From: Chitinophagia bacterium
GTDB taxonomy: Bacteria; Bacteroidota; Bacteroidia; Chitinophagales; Chitinophagaceae
DNA: 47,839 nt
Reading direction: 5' to 3'
NCBI GenBank assembly: GCA_021324175.1
Contig: JAJPJP010000274.1
Coordinates: forward strand, 1-47,839
A program made the translations under genes and the position numbers. Below, in pieces: positions 19,126 through 29,000 of the stretch. Below the pieces are notes generated by a model. That model saw only the letters and a list, made by a program, of their open reading frames with translations. It was not told the origin of the DNA and searched no databases. Position 1 is the first letter of the stretch. Each line of letters begins with the position of its first letter.

Positions 19126-19485
19126 ATGATCGATGATTACAAACCGGCAATCACTTCTTTAAAAGAATTAAAAGTAGCGATCGCCCTGCTTGAGCAGCGA
19201 AGAGCGGATGCCGGTCAAGCATTTCGCGCCCAAGTACATACTACGATCGAAAGCATGAAACCCGTCAACCTTCTTAAGAGTGCTTTGCAGGGCATTTTCG
19301 GGGCTGGCAGTGATAATTCAATTGTGCCTGTTGTCGCCGGAAGTATTGGGTCATTGATCTTAAAGAAAGTTATACCAATGGCTGGTGGTAACCTGATAGG
19401 AAGGGCCATAGCAGGGGTTGCGGCCTGGGCGTTGAGCCGATGGGCAGTACAGAGGCTCCAGCGGAATGATGCCAAGGGTGATTGA
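19126..19485 (+). CDS. Hypothetical protein with Gly/Ala-rich hydrophobic C-terminal half
   Basis: A 119-residue protein starting at the ATG at 19126 (MIDDYKPAITSLKELKVAIALLEQRR); a TTG four codons upstream is less likely. The N-terminal half is an amphipathic helix with many charges. The second half has two moderately hydrophobic Gly/Ala-rich stretches (VVAGSIGSLILKKVIPMAGG and LIGRAIAGVAAWALSRWAV), which suggests membrane association. The family is not recognised. It is convergent with the glucan synthase gene. Confidence 0.6.
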   Translation: MIDDYKPAITSLKELKVAIALLEQRRADAGQAFRAQVHTTIESMKPVNLLKSALQGIFGAGSDNSIVPVVAGSIGSLILKKVIPMAGGNLIGRAIAGVAAWALSRWAVQRLQRNDAKGD

Positions 19486-19608
19486 ACGCTTTCTCGGGTT
19501 GCCCGTGTACTATTATTCGATCCTGGCTTTTTATAAGTGTATCCTTGATTGATTCCTGATTCATCGGAGTCCGCATGAAGATTTGGCTAAAAGACAAAGA
19601 TGGTCTTG

Positions 19609-22600
19609 CTACGAGGCATCAATCTCCTGTCGAACCGCCGGCTTGTTTAATTTCAGGGGCAATATGACTTTTATTTCAAAAATTCCCGGTTCATTATCAA
19701 GTGCGATTGTATGTCCGATTTGTTTGATCCCGTTTATGTAGATTATTTCTTCAGGCAGGCCATCTTGTTGTGCTATTTCGAATTCGTATAATGCTTTACC
19801 AAACCGAAATGATATTGAATATTTTTCCCATTTCTCAGGAATGCAAGGGTTCAGTTCGACAGCCTTTCCTTTTTTAGTGAATCCCAAAATCAATTCTAAT
19901 ATCAGTTTGTACATCCAGGACGCAGCGCCAGTATACCATGTCCAGCCTCCTTTTCCCGCATGGGACAATTCCGTATAGATGTCGCCAGCCATGACGTATG
20001 GTTCGACTTGATAAACATCAATGCTGGCAGTATTTGAACTGTGTGCTATTGGATTGACCATGTTGAAAAGCTCCCAAGTCCGTCTTTTGTCGACCATTTG
20101 AGCAAAAGCCATGATCAACCAAATAGCTCCGTGGGTGTATTGGCCGCCATTTTCCCTCACACCGGGAACATAGCCCTTTATGTACCCGGGATTTTTGTCC
20201 GACTTGTCAAACGGCGGTTCGAAGAGTTGAATTAACGAAAGATTGTTGCTCACCAGGTGGTTATACGCAGATTCCATTGCCAAACTAATGCGGTCAGGAC
20301 TAGCGGCTCCTGACAGTACCGCCCAACTTTGTGCAATTGAGTCAATTTTGCACTCTGACGACCTATTCGATCCCGACGGTGTACCGTCGTCATAGAAGGC
20401 TCTTAAAAACCATTCACCATCCCAAGCATTGGCCTCCAGGTTTGCCCTGAGTGCCAGCGCATTTTGACGACAATAATTTTCAAAACCAGAATCGTTTTTA
20501 ATTTTGGAAAGCCTGCCAAAATTTTTCAGAATGTCAAAAAGAAAAAAACCAAGCCAAACACTTTCTCCTTCTCCGGCAATCCCCACCTTATCCATTCCGT
20601 CATTCCAATCACCTGATCCCATTAGGGGCAGTCCATGCTTGCCCAGCCGAAGGGACTTCCGGATTGCTTTGACGCAATGATCATATAGTGGAGAGGTCTT
20701 GTCTGATCTTACAGGTAAGTCATAGGAAGATTCTTCACCGGCGTTAAGCGGACGTCCATCGATAAAGGGAACTAATTCATCGAGGACCGAGTTATCGCCT
20801 GTTATACGGCAATAAGCAGCCACACTGAATGGAAGCCACAACAAATCGTCTGAACACATCGTCCTCACACCTTTTCCAGACGGTGGATGCCACCAATGCT
20901 GAACATCGCCTTCGGGGAATTGTCGGGAAGCATGAAGCAAAATCTGTCGCCTGGCGAGATCGGGTCTACAATAAAATAATGATAAAATATCCTGTAATTG
21001 ATCTCGAAAACCAAAAGCGCCTCCCGATTGGTAGAATCCACTGCGTGCGAAGACTCTGCATGCCAAACTCTGATAGTTAAGCCAGCCGTTTGCCAAAATG
21101 TTAAGGGACTGATCTGGTGTATTTACCTGAATAGTAGATAGAATCTCAGACCATTTGGCAATCACCTTTTGAAGTGCATCTTGGGCGATGGTTATTCCCT
21201 TAAATCGTCGTGCTAGCGCAATAGCGCTTTCACCGTCTCTGGCTGCCCCCAGGCGAAATACAATTTCCTTTTCGTCATCTTCCTGCAATTCGACAGTAAC
21301 TTGCAAAGCCGCACAGGGATCAATTCCAAACCCGGCCCTCCCGGATAGCTTTGATTTGTTGAGAGCTTCGGGACTCTTGAGAGAAGAATTTCGCCCGATG
21401 AATTCAATCCGGTCACACGTAAATGTTCTTTGGGGATCATCAGTGTCGAAAAAAGCCGTGTAACCGGAAAAATCAATACTATAGGCGTTTCGGGCAATCA
21501 GGGCTCCGGATAATGGATCAACTTCCGTCGCCACATGCATATAGTTTTTGGCCCGGAGGTCGCCTAGTACCCATTCCACAAATCCCGTAACGGACACTAT
21601 TCTTGGTCGTCGGGAACGGTTTATCAACTTCAATACAAAGAATTTTATGGATTCGGTTTCATCAACGAAAATTGTCATTTCCGATTCGAGGCCTTCTTCG
21701 TGGTATTGAAATTTGCTATAGCCGAACCCATGTCTTGTGACATAAAGGAATTTACCCGCGGAAGGCAATGATACGGGAGACCAAAATTTGCCGCTTTCTT
21801 CATCTCGAATGTAGAATGTCTCGCCTCCCTGGTCACAAACTTGATCATTGTTCCAGGGACTCAAGCGGAATTCATGTGCGTTCTCAAACCATGAATAAGA
21901 TTGACCCGCCTCGGAGACGACGGTCCCAAATTGTTCATTTGCCAAAACATTACACCATGGTGCAGGCGTTCGGTTCGTCGCCGACGTAATAATCACATAT
22001 TCTTTTCCATCGGAACTGAAGCCGCCGCTTCCGTTGAAGAATTGCAAATCGGTTGGTGCTTCAAGAGAGGTAAAGGCAGTTGGGTAGAATTTTCTTGGGC
22101 TGAAGTTGGGCACCGTGGCTGGCAGGCGCCTGCGCCTGACGGCTTGTTCTTCCAACGATCCCCATCCGTCGGATATTATCAACCTTGCGACCGATTCAAA
22201 GAGTATTCTATCCTCTGTTGAGACCTGGTCAACAGACTTTATGAATATTCCGCCCTGTTGATCTCGAATATCTGGTACGCTGTGCATTGCCAGGCTCAGA
22301 ATTTGGTTTTGCAACGTCTGCCGATAACCGCCACGATCCTCATTCCAGATAACCAAATCGACTTTTAGTCCTTTTAATCGCCAGTAAGCATGTGCTTGGA
22401 CTACCTGCTTGACGAGCGTTATATTGGATTGGTCAGCAATTTTGAGTAAGACGATTGGGAGATCGCCTGAAATACCATAACTCCAGAGGCCAGACTGCGA
22501 ACGACGATTTTTTTTGATAGTGCCGGAATCTGCTCGCAGGTCCGGATTGGCATATACGATTGCTGAGGCCAGCCTGCCATAGAGTTGCGCATCCCCTTCC

Positions 22601-25600
22601 GAAGCGTTGATTTGTCGCAATACCACCTGGCTGTGAGTCCAGGCCAACTCAAAAGCTCTGTCAGTCATTGGTCGGTCCTGGTATTTTTCGACTAGGCCAA
22701 GACAAGCGTGCCGAGATTCGCCTATGCCCAGAACGACGTCAACAGAAATGGACTGATATGGATCAAGATAGAGTTTATGCCTAACCGAAACTATTGGGTC
22801 GAGAACTGCACCTTCGCTATTTGAGAGCTGACCGCCAGATGCAAGAGCCTGCGCTTGTTCGATACGCTTATTTCTGCCGATGAATTTTCCCCTGTCTGTT
22901 TCAAAGGATGTCACCGCATTTTTTACATTGTTGATTTTGAGGATATGAAAAACCCAAGGATGCGATTCGCCATCAGACCTGGAGCGTCTGTGGCAAATAA
23001 TTGCCTGCCTATCTCTTAGTATTTCAGTTTGAATAAATAACTTGCTGAATGCCTGGTGTGAATCATCGGCTGCAGGGTTGTCAATGACAATTTCCGCATA
23101 ACTGGTTATTTCAATATGCCGTCTCCTTCGCGAGCGATTTGTCAGATGAACTCGCCTGAGTTCCACGTCGTCTTCAGAAGACACGACAATTTCAGTGTGC
23201 GTTTCAATCTCGAAATCCTTTCTCCTGATATCAGCCCGTCCTTGGGAAAAGGCAACTTCGTATTTCTCAGCAGGTGTACCTGACGGTTGAAAACCAGATG
23301 ACCAATAGTTGCCCGTGTCAAGATCTTGGACGAAACAGAAGACTCCCCAATTGTCACAAGTTGTATCTTCCCGCCATCGGTTAACAGCGATCTCTTTCCA
23401 TCGACTATAACCACCACCGGAATTTGTGACCATCACATGATAACGTCCGTTCGAAAGCAATTGAACTTCGGGAAATGGCGTATCGGGTGTATCAATAATT
23501 CGAAGTGGTGTATCAATATTAGCCAGAACACTGCTTCCCGAAACGTGAACCGAAGGCGAATAAAATTCTGTGGCGTGTGGAATTCGTTCCTGAAGTAGCA
23601 AAAGAACTGACTTAAAATGAATTTCTTCTTCAAAACGACGCTGCATCGGCCTATTCATCAATAAGTAATCAAATGCCAGCAAGCTCATCCCCTGGTGATG
23701 GGACATGAACGATCGAATTATAGAATATCGCTGGCCAGGCGGTAACCTGGAAGCAGTGTAATCAATTGCCTCGAAAAATCCGTAATCTCCGCTAAAGTTC
23801 ATTTGAGTAAGAAGCTCCAGGTTCTTGCATGACTCTTTCGGATAAACCATTAGAGCCATAGCGGAAGCATAAGGCGCGATAACCAGGTCCTCGCCCAACC
23901 CTCTTTTTAGGCCAAGTCCGGGAACACCAAATGCTTTATACTGATAATTCAAACTTGCGTCGAACGAATTGTATCCCGATTCAGATACGCCCCAAGGTAC
24001 GCTTCGTTTATGGCCGTATTCAATCTGCTTTTTGACAGATGTCCTGTCGGTCTGATTTAAAAGCGTATTGTCATAGGCTGGCATAACCAAAAGCGGCATT
24101 AAGTATTCGAACATCGATCCACTCCAGGAAAGAAGAATAGGCGAGGTGCCCGGATTAGTTAACTGCCTTCCCAGTGCGAACCAGCTTTCTTGCGGTAGTT
24201 TTCCTTGTGAGATGGCAACAAAAACCGTTAGACGGGACTCGGATGCAAGAAGGTCGTAAGACCCAGAGTCTTTTCGTTGGTCGTCAGTATGAAAACCAAT
24301 TGACAATAATTTCTGCGTTTCATCGAAGAGGAAGTCAAAATCCAATTCGGAAAGTAGCTGGCATTGTTGAGATAAAGCGTCCGCTACTGATATTTTGTCT
24401 TTGGCCCATTTAACTGCCTCGGCAAGTGTCTTTTTGAAATGCGCCAGCCATTGGTGTTCTTCCTCGCTCAAATCTGCATGGTCATTTCCCATTTCGTTTA
24501 GGAAATATTGCTCAAACTGTGTCAGTTCAGCATATGTCGGTACAAATGAAATTCGCTGTATCCATGATTCAAAACGTTTCGGACATTCACCGATGAAGAG
24601 CCAGCCAGCCCATTTTCCCACTTCATCTATGCTGGCCTTACACAAATTGTGAAAAGATTTAAGCAGCGGGTGTATTTCTCCACCTGAAATTATTTTCTCA
24701 GCATCATTTATCAGCTTTTCCAATGCGCGGATAATAGTTGTTGGCGCAATAGGTTGCATTTCGGCAAATGAAGCTGCTTGTTCTGCCAAGTTCTCTATTG
24801 GCTTTTTGCCTGGCATCATGTCCGCTAATACTTTTGCTGTATCGTTCAGGCCTTCGAAAAGTTGGGGACTGACTAATTTTGCATTTGAGAAGGCATAAAG
24901 TTCTTGCTTAAGTACAAGCAAATGTCCAGCGAGGTTTCCACTATCGACTGTTGAAATATACTTCGGAATCAGGGGTGATAGGGTTTTTGTATCGTACCAG
25001 TTAAAGAAGTGGCCCTTATACCTTTCCATCGATCGCATTGTGGTAATAGTGTTAGCCGTTCTTTCTAACAATTGGCTTGCGGTGAGATAACCTAAATCCA
25101 GAGCTGCTAAATTTCCAAGCAGCGAAAGACCGATATTAGTCGGCGAAGTGCGGTGTGCAATTCTCTTAACAGGAGCTTCTTGATAATTATCAGGAGGTAA
25201 CCAGTTGTCCTCGAGACCAACAAAAGTTTCAAAAAAGTACCATGTCCTTCTTGCTGCTTTTCTCAGGAAACTCAGCTGTTCTTGATTCAGGAGCGAAGTG
25301 TGCCGGGGTGCCGGCAGGCTGATTAGCCAGCAGACAAACGGTGAGACAAACCATAACGCCAACAGAGCGCTGAGTACGTATGGCTGGGGGAATCGCCAAA
25401 GAAGAAAATAAACCATCAGCGACACCGCGAGCAGCGGCTCAAACCACATGCGAACAAATGTTTGGTACAACCCATAGTCTAAATCATCACCATTGGAAGC
25501 CGGATTCCATTGCAGAAGTTTACGATGACTTATAAGAACACGCCAGTGCGCACGAAAAATAGCCCTTAGATTAACGAAAGCGGTTTGCGGAAGTACCAAA

Positions 25601-28311
25601 AAATCGAGCAGGTGCTGGTAAAGTTTGTTTTTTGAGAACCTAATTGTCAGCCTGAAGTGATGCCACATCCCGATATCTTCCGGCTTGTTTAATATTTCCC
25701 AAACCAATCCAGTAGTATCAGGCAAAATAATTATACCAGGAATGATAAAAAGGAGGACCCATTTGGATGCATAAAGAAGACTGAAGAACAAGAGTAATAC
25801 CAGGGCAATTGGGACGATGCTTCGGCGAAGATTATCAGCAATTTTCCATTTACCCAAAGTATTTAGGGCATTTTTTTGAAATTTATTGTTTGGTCCGGGA
25901 ATCCAAGGAAGCAACCAGGCTGCGACTTGCCAATCTCCTCTAACCCATCGACTTCGTCGCTTAAGGTCATCGATATATTTTGCGGGGTATTCTTCGAGCA
26001 ATTGGACATCGCTGACGAGGCCGCAGCGAGTATAGCTTCCTTCGAGCAGGTCATGGCTCAGGATCCGATTTTCGGGCATTGTAAATTTTAGAACCCGTTC
26101 AAACATGTCCACTTCATAAATACCTTTCCCGATGAAGGAACCTTCAGCGAATAAATCTTGGTAGACGTCGCTGATGGCTTTTGTATAAGGATCTAAACCG
26201 TGATCACTACTATTCATTTTTTTGTATGAGGAACTATCGCTCCTTGGAAGGCTCGCGGCTACTCTCGGTTGCAATATTGTATAACCTTCAGTCACTCGTC
26301 CTTTATTTTGATCATAAAAGGGTCGATTAAGGGGATGCGCCAGATTGCCGATAATTTTCCAGGCCGAATCTTTGGGCAACTGGGTGTCAGCATCAAGGGT
26401 GACTACAAATTTGACACCGGCTAATTGAGAAATATTGCCGCAAATAAGTTTGAATTTGTCTTTGGATTTGCCTCGAAGCAGATTGTTAAGGTCATGAAGT
26501 TTCCCTCGTTTACGTTCGTAACCCATCCAGATGTTATCGCTATTATTCCATTGGCGACGCCGATGAAAGATGTAAAATACGTCATTACCCTCCTGTGCAT
26601 ATTTTTTGTTTAGCAATTCAATTTTTTGCTGAGCGGAGGATAGTAATTCGTCTTCACCGAGAAGAATTTCCTCGCCTGCGTCTCTAAAATCAGTCAACAA
26701 TGCGTAAAAAAGGTTTTTATGCCGATTTGCCAGAAATCTGATTTCCAGGCCTTCGACTAGACTTTCGAGTTGCAAAAGGTTGTCAAAGAGCGCCGGAATT
26801 ACCACGAGCGTAGTGAATTCGGACGGGATAAATTTCGAAAAGTCCATCCGGGGCAAAAGTTTTGGTTTGACAATCAATGTGCTGAGCCAGTTTATAATAT
26901 TGACTGCAGCCTGACTCGCAGAAAAAAAGCAAACGAAACCGAGGGAAACGTTGAGCCACCATGGCATGGGTTTTTGGGAAGGCAAAACATATAATAGCCA
27001 CGCCAACGGAACAGTTAGGATAAGATTAGCCAACAAATAAAAAAATAATGCGTTTTGGGTAAATATTGCATTTATTCTATCTGAGGCTGTACTGCGTATA
27101 TTGAGTTTTTCCCTCAGTTCACTTAGTCCGTTGCCTATCAAATAATAACCGACGTGACGCCGATATTGTGTATCGTCATCCTGGAAAATTGACTTTTGCG
27201 TAAGCTCTGTTGCCACGGCAGCAACAGTCTCCTCTGACAAGGAGTTGAGTTTTGCAATTTCTTCTATACTATGCCGGTATGCATCTCGTGTTTGAAAGTC
27301 CATTAATGAGTACGCGGTTTCCTTTTTTAAAATCGCCTCGACCCTGCTCATCGACTCTACGAATGCCTTCCAATCAGTGGTGCCCAAAAATCTCAGGCCG
27401 GCGATGCTATTGCTGATCGAGACCTGGTCCGCTGCCTGCTTCTGGTTTTCCTGATAAATTAGTTCGTCCGCCGTCAAGTTTTGTTCAGCCAACCTTTGCT
27501 CAATCCAACTTAATCCGAAAGACATGTATGAACCCGTGCCCTGGAGCCTTCGAGTTAGTTCTGCGACAAATGAACTCGTAAGGCGGGGACCGGACTTTGC
27601 CATTTCAGCTATCACCAACACAAGATTTTTGGGTTCCTTTTCAACTGTAGTTATCATTTGATCGGCCCAGTAATCAGCCTGATTCTTGTTAATCCTGTCT
27701 ATAGCGATTTGTACTGCCAGCCTTCTCAGGTTTTCAATTATGGCAAGTCGAAGCATGATCGGAATGGCCCATAACTCTCCTAATTTTAACACAGAGACTT
27801 CCTGGTACGCCTGAATAAAATTACTTAAGCTATAGAGGTCTACCCTTCCGTCACTGTGAGAGATAATTTCTACGGCGATGTCGTATACCCTGGGCAGTCC
27901 TTTCGAATTTCCTTTTTCCAGATGTGGAAGCCCAAGACTATATTTTTTCGGCAGATGCTTATTACCGATATAGATTTGCTCTTCAATCAAATAAAAATTA
28001 TCTAATAGCCACTCCGCGGCGGGGCTGATTCTTTCGTTATCCTTAGCAGATTCCGTAAGTAAATTGTGCACTTCGAGCAACAATGCTTCATTGTCGGCGA
28101 GCCTTTTCAGCAATTTTTCGCTAATCTGCCCGGAAATGGTCTGGTGGCCCCTTGCCAGTTTTTTGGCATACTGCTCCATCTGCGTAGAACTGAGCAGCGT
28201 ATCCATGCGGAGGGGAGGTTTCTCGTCCTTATAGCGGTTCATCAAATTGTCCCCTTTGAAGGAAACTTTAATCTGGGACAAAAATTCCTGAATAGAATTA
28301 ATTGGCTTCAC
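19609..28311 (-). CDS. ndvB: Cyclic beta-1,2-glucan synthase (NdvB/ChvB/Cgs-like; GT84 plus GH94)
   Basis: A 2900-residue multidomain inner-membrane enzyme, close to the 2830-2870 residues of rhizobial and Brucella homologues. It makes linear beta-1,2-glucan from UDP-glucose, cyclises it and trims its length. A soluble N-terminal part is followed by helices at about 425-475, then a GT2-like GT84 domain with TLDADTQLP (D639/D641 region) and RRSRWVRGDWQ near 786-797. More helices lie at about 828-870 and 955-1005. A glucoamylase-like domain begins near 1020. Two carbohydrate-binding beta domains start near 1635 and 2100, and a GH94 phosphorylase domain contains QSGGAFGFRDQ and SDDLLW (S2487-D2489, the expected acid). 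The start is GTG at 28311; ATG at 28242 has AAAGGGG upstream and is a good alternative. Confidence 0.92.
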   Translation of the reverse strand: MKPINSIQEFLSQIKVSFKGDNLMNRYKDEKPPLRMDTLLSSTQMEQYAKKLARGHQTISGQISEKLLKRLADNEALLLEVHNLLTESAKDNERISPAAEWLLDNFYLIEEQIYIGNKHLPKKYSLGLPHLEKGNSKGLPRVYDIAVEIISHSDGRVDLYSLSNFIQAYQEVSVLKLGELWAIPIMLRLAIIENLRRLAVQIAIDRINKNQADYWADQMITTVEKEPKNLVLVIAEMAKSGPRLTSSFVAELTRRLQGTGSYMSFGLSWIEQRLAEQNLTADELIYQENQKQAADQVSISNSIAGLRFLGTTDWKAFVESMSRVEAILKKETAYSLMDFQTRDAYRHSIEEIAKLNSLSEETVAAVATELTQKSIFQDDDTQYRRHVGYYLIGNGLSELREKLNIRSTASDRINAIFTQNALFFYLLANLILTVPLAWLLYVLPSQKPMPWWLNVSLGFVCFFSASQAAVNIINWLSTLIVKPKLLPRMDFSKFIPSEFTTLVVIPALFDNLLQLESLVEGLEIRFLANRHKNLFYALLTDFRDAGEEILLGEDELLSSAQQKIELLNKKYAQEGNDVFYIFHRRRQWNNSDNIWMGYERKRGKLHDLNNLLRGKSKDKFKLICGNISQLAGVKFVVTLDADTQLPKDSAWKIIGNLAHPLNRPFYDQNKGRVTEGYTILQPRVAASLPRSDSSSYKKMNSSDHGLDPYTKAISDVYQDLFAEGSFIGKGIYEVDMFERVLKFTMPENRILSHDLLEGSYTRCGLVSDVQLLEEYPAKYIDDLKRRSRWVRGDWQVAAWLLPWIPGPNNKFQKNALNTLGKWKIADNLRRSIVPIALVLLLFFSLLYASKWVLLFIIPGIIILPDTTGLVWEILNKPEDIGMWHHFRLTIRFSKNKLYQHLLDFLVLPQTAFVNLRAIFRAHWRVLISHRKLLQWNPASNGDDLDYGLYQTFVRMWFEPLLAVSLMVYFLLWRFPQPYVLSALLALWFVSPFVCWLISLPAPRHTSLLNQEQLSFLRKAARRTWYFFETFVGLEDNWLPPDNYQEAPVKRIAHRTSPTNIGLSLLGNLAALDLGYLTASQLLERTANTITTMRSMERYKGHFFNWYDTKTLSPLIPKYISTVDSGNLAGHLLVLKQELYAFSNAKLVSPQLFEGLNDTAKVLADMMPGKKPIENLAEQAASFAEMQPIAPTTIIRALEKLINDAEKIISGGEIHPLLKSFHNLCKASIDEVGKWAGWLFIGECPKRFESWIQRISFVPTYAELTQFEQYFLNEMGNDHADLSEEEHQWLAHFKKTLAEAVKWAKDKISVADALSQQCQLLSELDFDFLFDETQKLLSIGFHTDDQRKDSGSYDLLASESRLTVFVAISQGKLPQESWFALGRQLTNPGTSPILLSWSGSMFEYLMPLLVMPAYDNTLLNQTDRTSVKKQIEYGHKRSVPWGVSESGYNSFDASLNYQYKAFGVPGLGLKRGLGEDLVIAPYASAMALMVYPKESCKNLELLTQMNFSGDYGFFEAIDYTASRLPPGQRYSIIRSFMSHHQGMSLLAFDYLLMNRPMQRRFEEEIHFKSVLLLLQERIPHATEFYSPSVHVSGSSVLANIDTPLRIIDTPDTPFPEVQLLSNGRYHVMVTNSGGGYSRWKEIAVNRWREDTTCDNWGVFCFVQDLDTGNYWSSGFQPSGTPAEKYEVAFSQGRADIRRKDFEIETHTEIVVSSEDDVELRRVHLTNRSRRRRHIEITSYAEIVIDNPAADDSHQAFSKLFIQTEILRDRQAIICHRRSRSDGESHPWVFHILKINNVKNAVTSFETDRGKFIGRNKRIEQAQALASGGQLSNSEGAVLDPIVSVRHKLYLDPYQSISVDVVLGIGESRHACLGLVEKYQDRPMTDRAFELAWTHSQVVLRQINASEGDAQLYGRLASAIVYANPDLRADSGTIKKNRRSQSGLWSYGISGDLPIVLLKIADQSNITLVKQVVQAHAYWRLKGLKVDLVIWNEDRGGYRQTLQNQILSLAMHSVPDIRDQQGGIFIKSVDQVSTEDRILFESVARLIISDGWGSLEEQAVRRRRLPATVPNFSPRKFYPTAFTSLEAPTDLQFFNGSGGFSSDGKEYVIITSATNRTPAPWCNVLANEQFGTVVSEAGQSYSWFENAHEFRLSPWNNDQVCDQGGETFYIRDEESGKFWSPVSLPSAGKFLYVTRHGFGYSKFQYHEEGLESEMTIFVDETESIKFFVLKLINRSRRPRIVSVTGFVEWVLGDLRAKNYMHVATEVDPLSGALIARNAYSIDFSGYTAFFDTDDPQRTFTCDRIEFIGRNSSLKSPEALNKSKLSGRAGFGIDPCAALQVTVELQEDDEKEIVFRLGAARDGESAIALARRFKGITIAQDALQKVIAKWSEILSTIQVNTPDQSLNILANGWLNYQSLACRVFARSGFYQSGGAFGFRDQLQDILSLFYCRPDLARRQILLHASRQFPEGDVQHWWHPPSGKGVRTMCSDDLLWLPFSVAAYCRITGDNSVLDELVPFIDGRPLNAGEESSYDLPVRSDKTSPLYDHCVKAIRKSLRLGKHGLPLMGSGDWNDGMDKVGIAGEGESVWLGFFLFDILKNFGRLSKIKNDSGFENYCRQNALALRANLEANAWDGEWFLRAFYDDGTPSGSNRSSECKIDSIAQSWAVLSGAASPDRISLAMESAYNHLVSNNLSLIQLFEPPFDKSDKNPGYIKGYVPGVRENGGQYTHGAIWLIMAFAQMVDKRRTWELFNMVNPIAHSSNTASIDVYQVEPYVMAGDIYTELSHAGKGGWTWYTGAASWMYKLILELILGFTKKGKAVELNPCIPEKWEKYSISFRFGKALYEFEIAQQDGLPEEIIYINGIKQIGHTIALDNEPGIFEIKVILPLKLNKPAVRQEIDAS

Positions 28312-28597
28312 GAATGATTTTCTTGAAGAATTTCAACATTTTGCTAGGGATAACAATGGACAATTGGCCAAGAATCATGCCTTTAGAATGTCCTTGTCGT
28401 TGAGGCTTTTTTTGGGATTTGAGAAGGTCGGTAGTCAATTTTTGTAGATTTATTTTCCCAGTTTAAACAGAAGATGCCGGTGCCGACAATTTCTGCAGCA
28501 TGGGTTCATTGCAAAATTCGCTTGATTTTTTAACAGCATTGTTGATGGTGGTATGAATGTTGAGGTTCAAAAATGGATACACGAGGGAAGGTGTTGT
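28312..28597. other. Divergent intergenic region
   Basis: About 285 bases between the glucan synthase and the DUF3175 gene. No promoter pair was identified. A GGCTTTTTTTGGGAT run (around 28400) resembles the 3' part of the short repeats at 5302 and 6805, which may be coincidence. Confidence 0.35.
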
Positions 28598-28927
28598 ATG
28601 GAAGTCGTTCACTCTTCAAAATCTAAGAAAAAAGGAAAGATAGTCAAAAAATGGTCAGCTGCCGTGACCAACCATAGCGATGCTTTGGATTTGGAGCAGG
28701 ATATATTCAAATCTAAATCGCCCTTAAAGATTGCCAGGTCGCTCAAGCAATCTGCACAACAAAGTACCAGAAAAAAAGCTACTCCGTTTCGATCTGCGAT
28801 CTCCATGCTCACTTTTTAAATTAATCGAGCCGGGAAAAATTTGCCCTCAAAAGAGCGACAGGTCCTTGAATCGGCAAAGAAGGAACTGCGTAAACTCTTT
28901 AAAAAAGATTGCAGTACAAAAAGTTGA
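28598..28927 (+). pseudogene. DUF3175 gene interrupted by an in-frame TAA
   Basis: Translation from the ATG at 28598, preceded by GAGGGAAGG, gives a basic N-terminus. KKWSAAVTNHSDALDLEQDI, SPLKIARSLKQSAQQS and ATPFRSAISMLTF then follow, after which comes a TAA at 28817-28819. The same frame continues without a shift as INRAGKNLPSKERQVLESAK, then KELRKLFKKDCSTKS, and a TGA at 28925-28927. In the DUF3175 family the join reads SMLxFYINRAGKxL, so the TAA stands exactly where Tyr is expected (TAT or TAC to TAA, one base). Short, basic DUF3175 proteins have no known function. Either the gene is broken, the codon is a sequencing or assembly error, or a 73-residue truncated product is made. Confidence 0.75.
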
Positions 28928-29000
28928 CCCTTGGGCTCCATTTTATCTGCCTTTAAGAATCGGCCGGACTCCTGATGGGAGTCTTGCGTAATGACACGAT

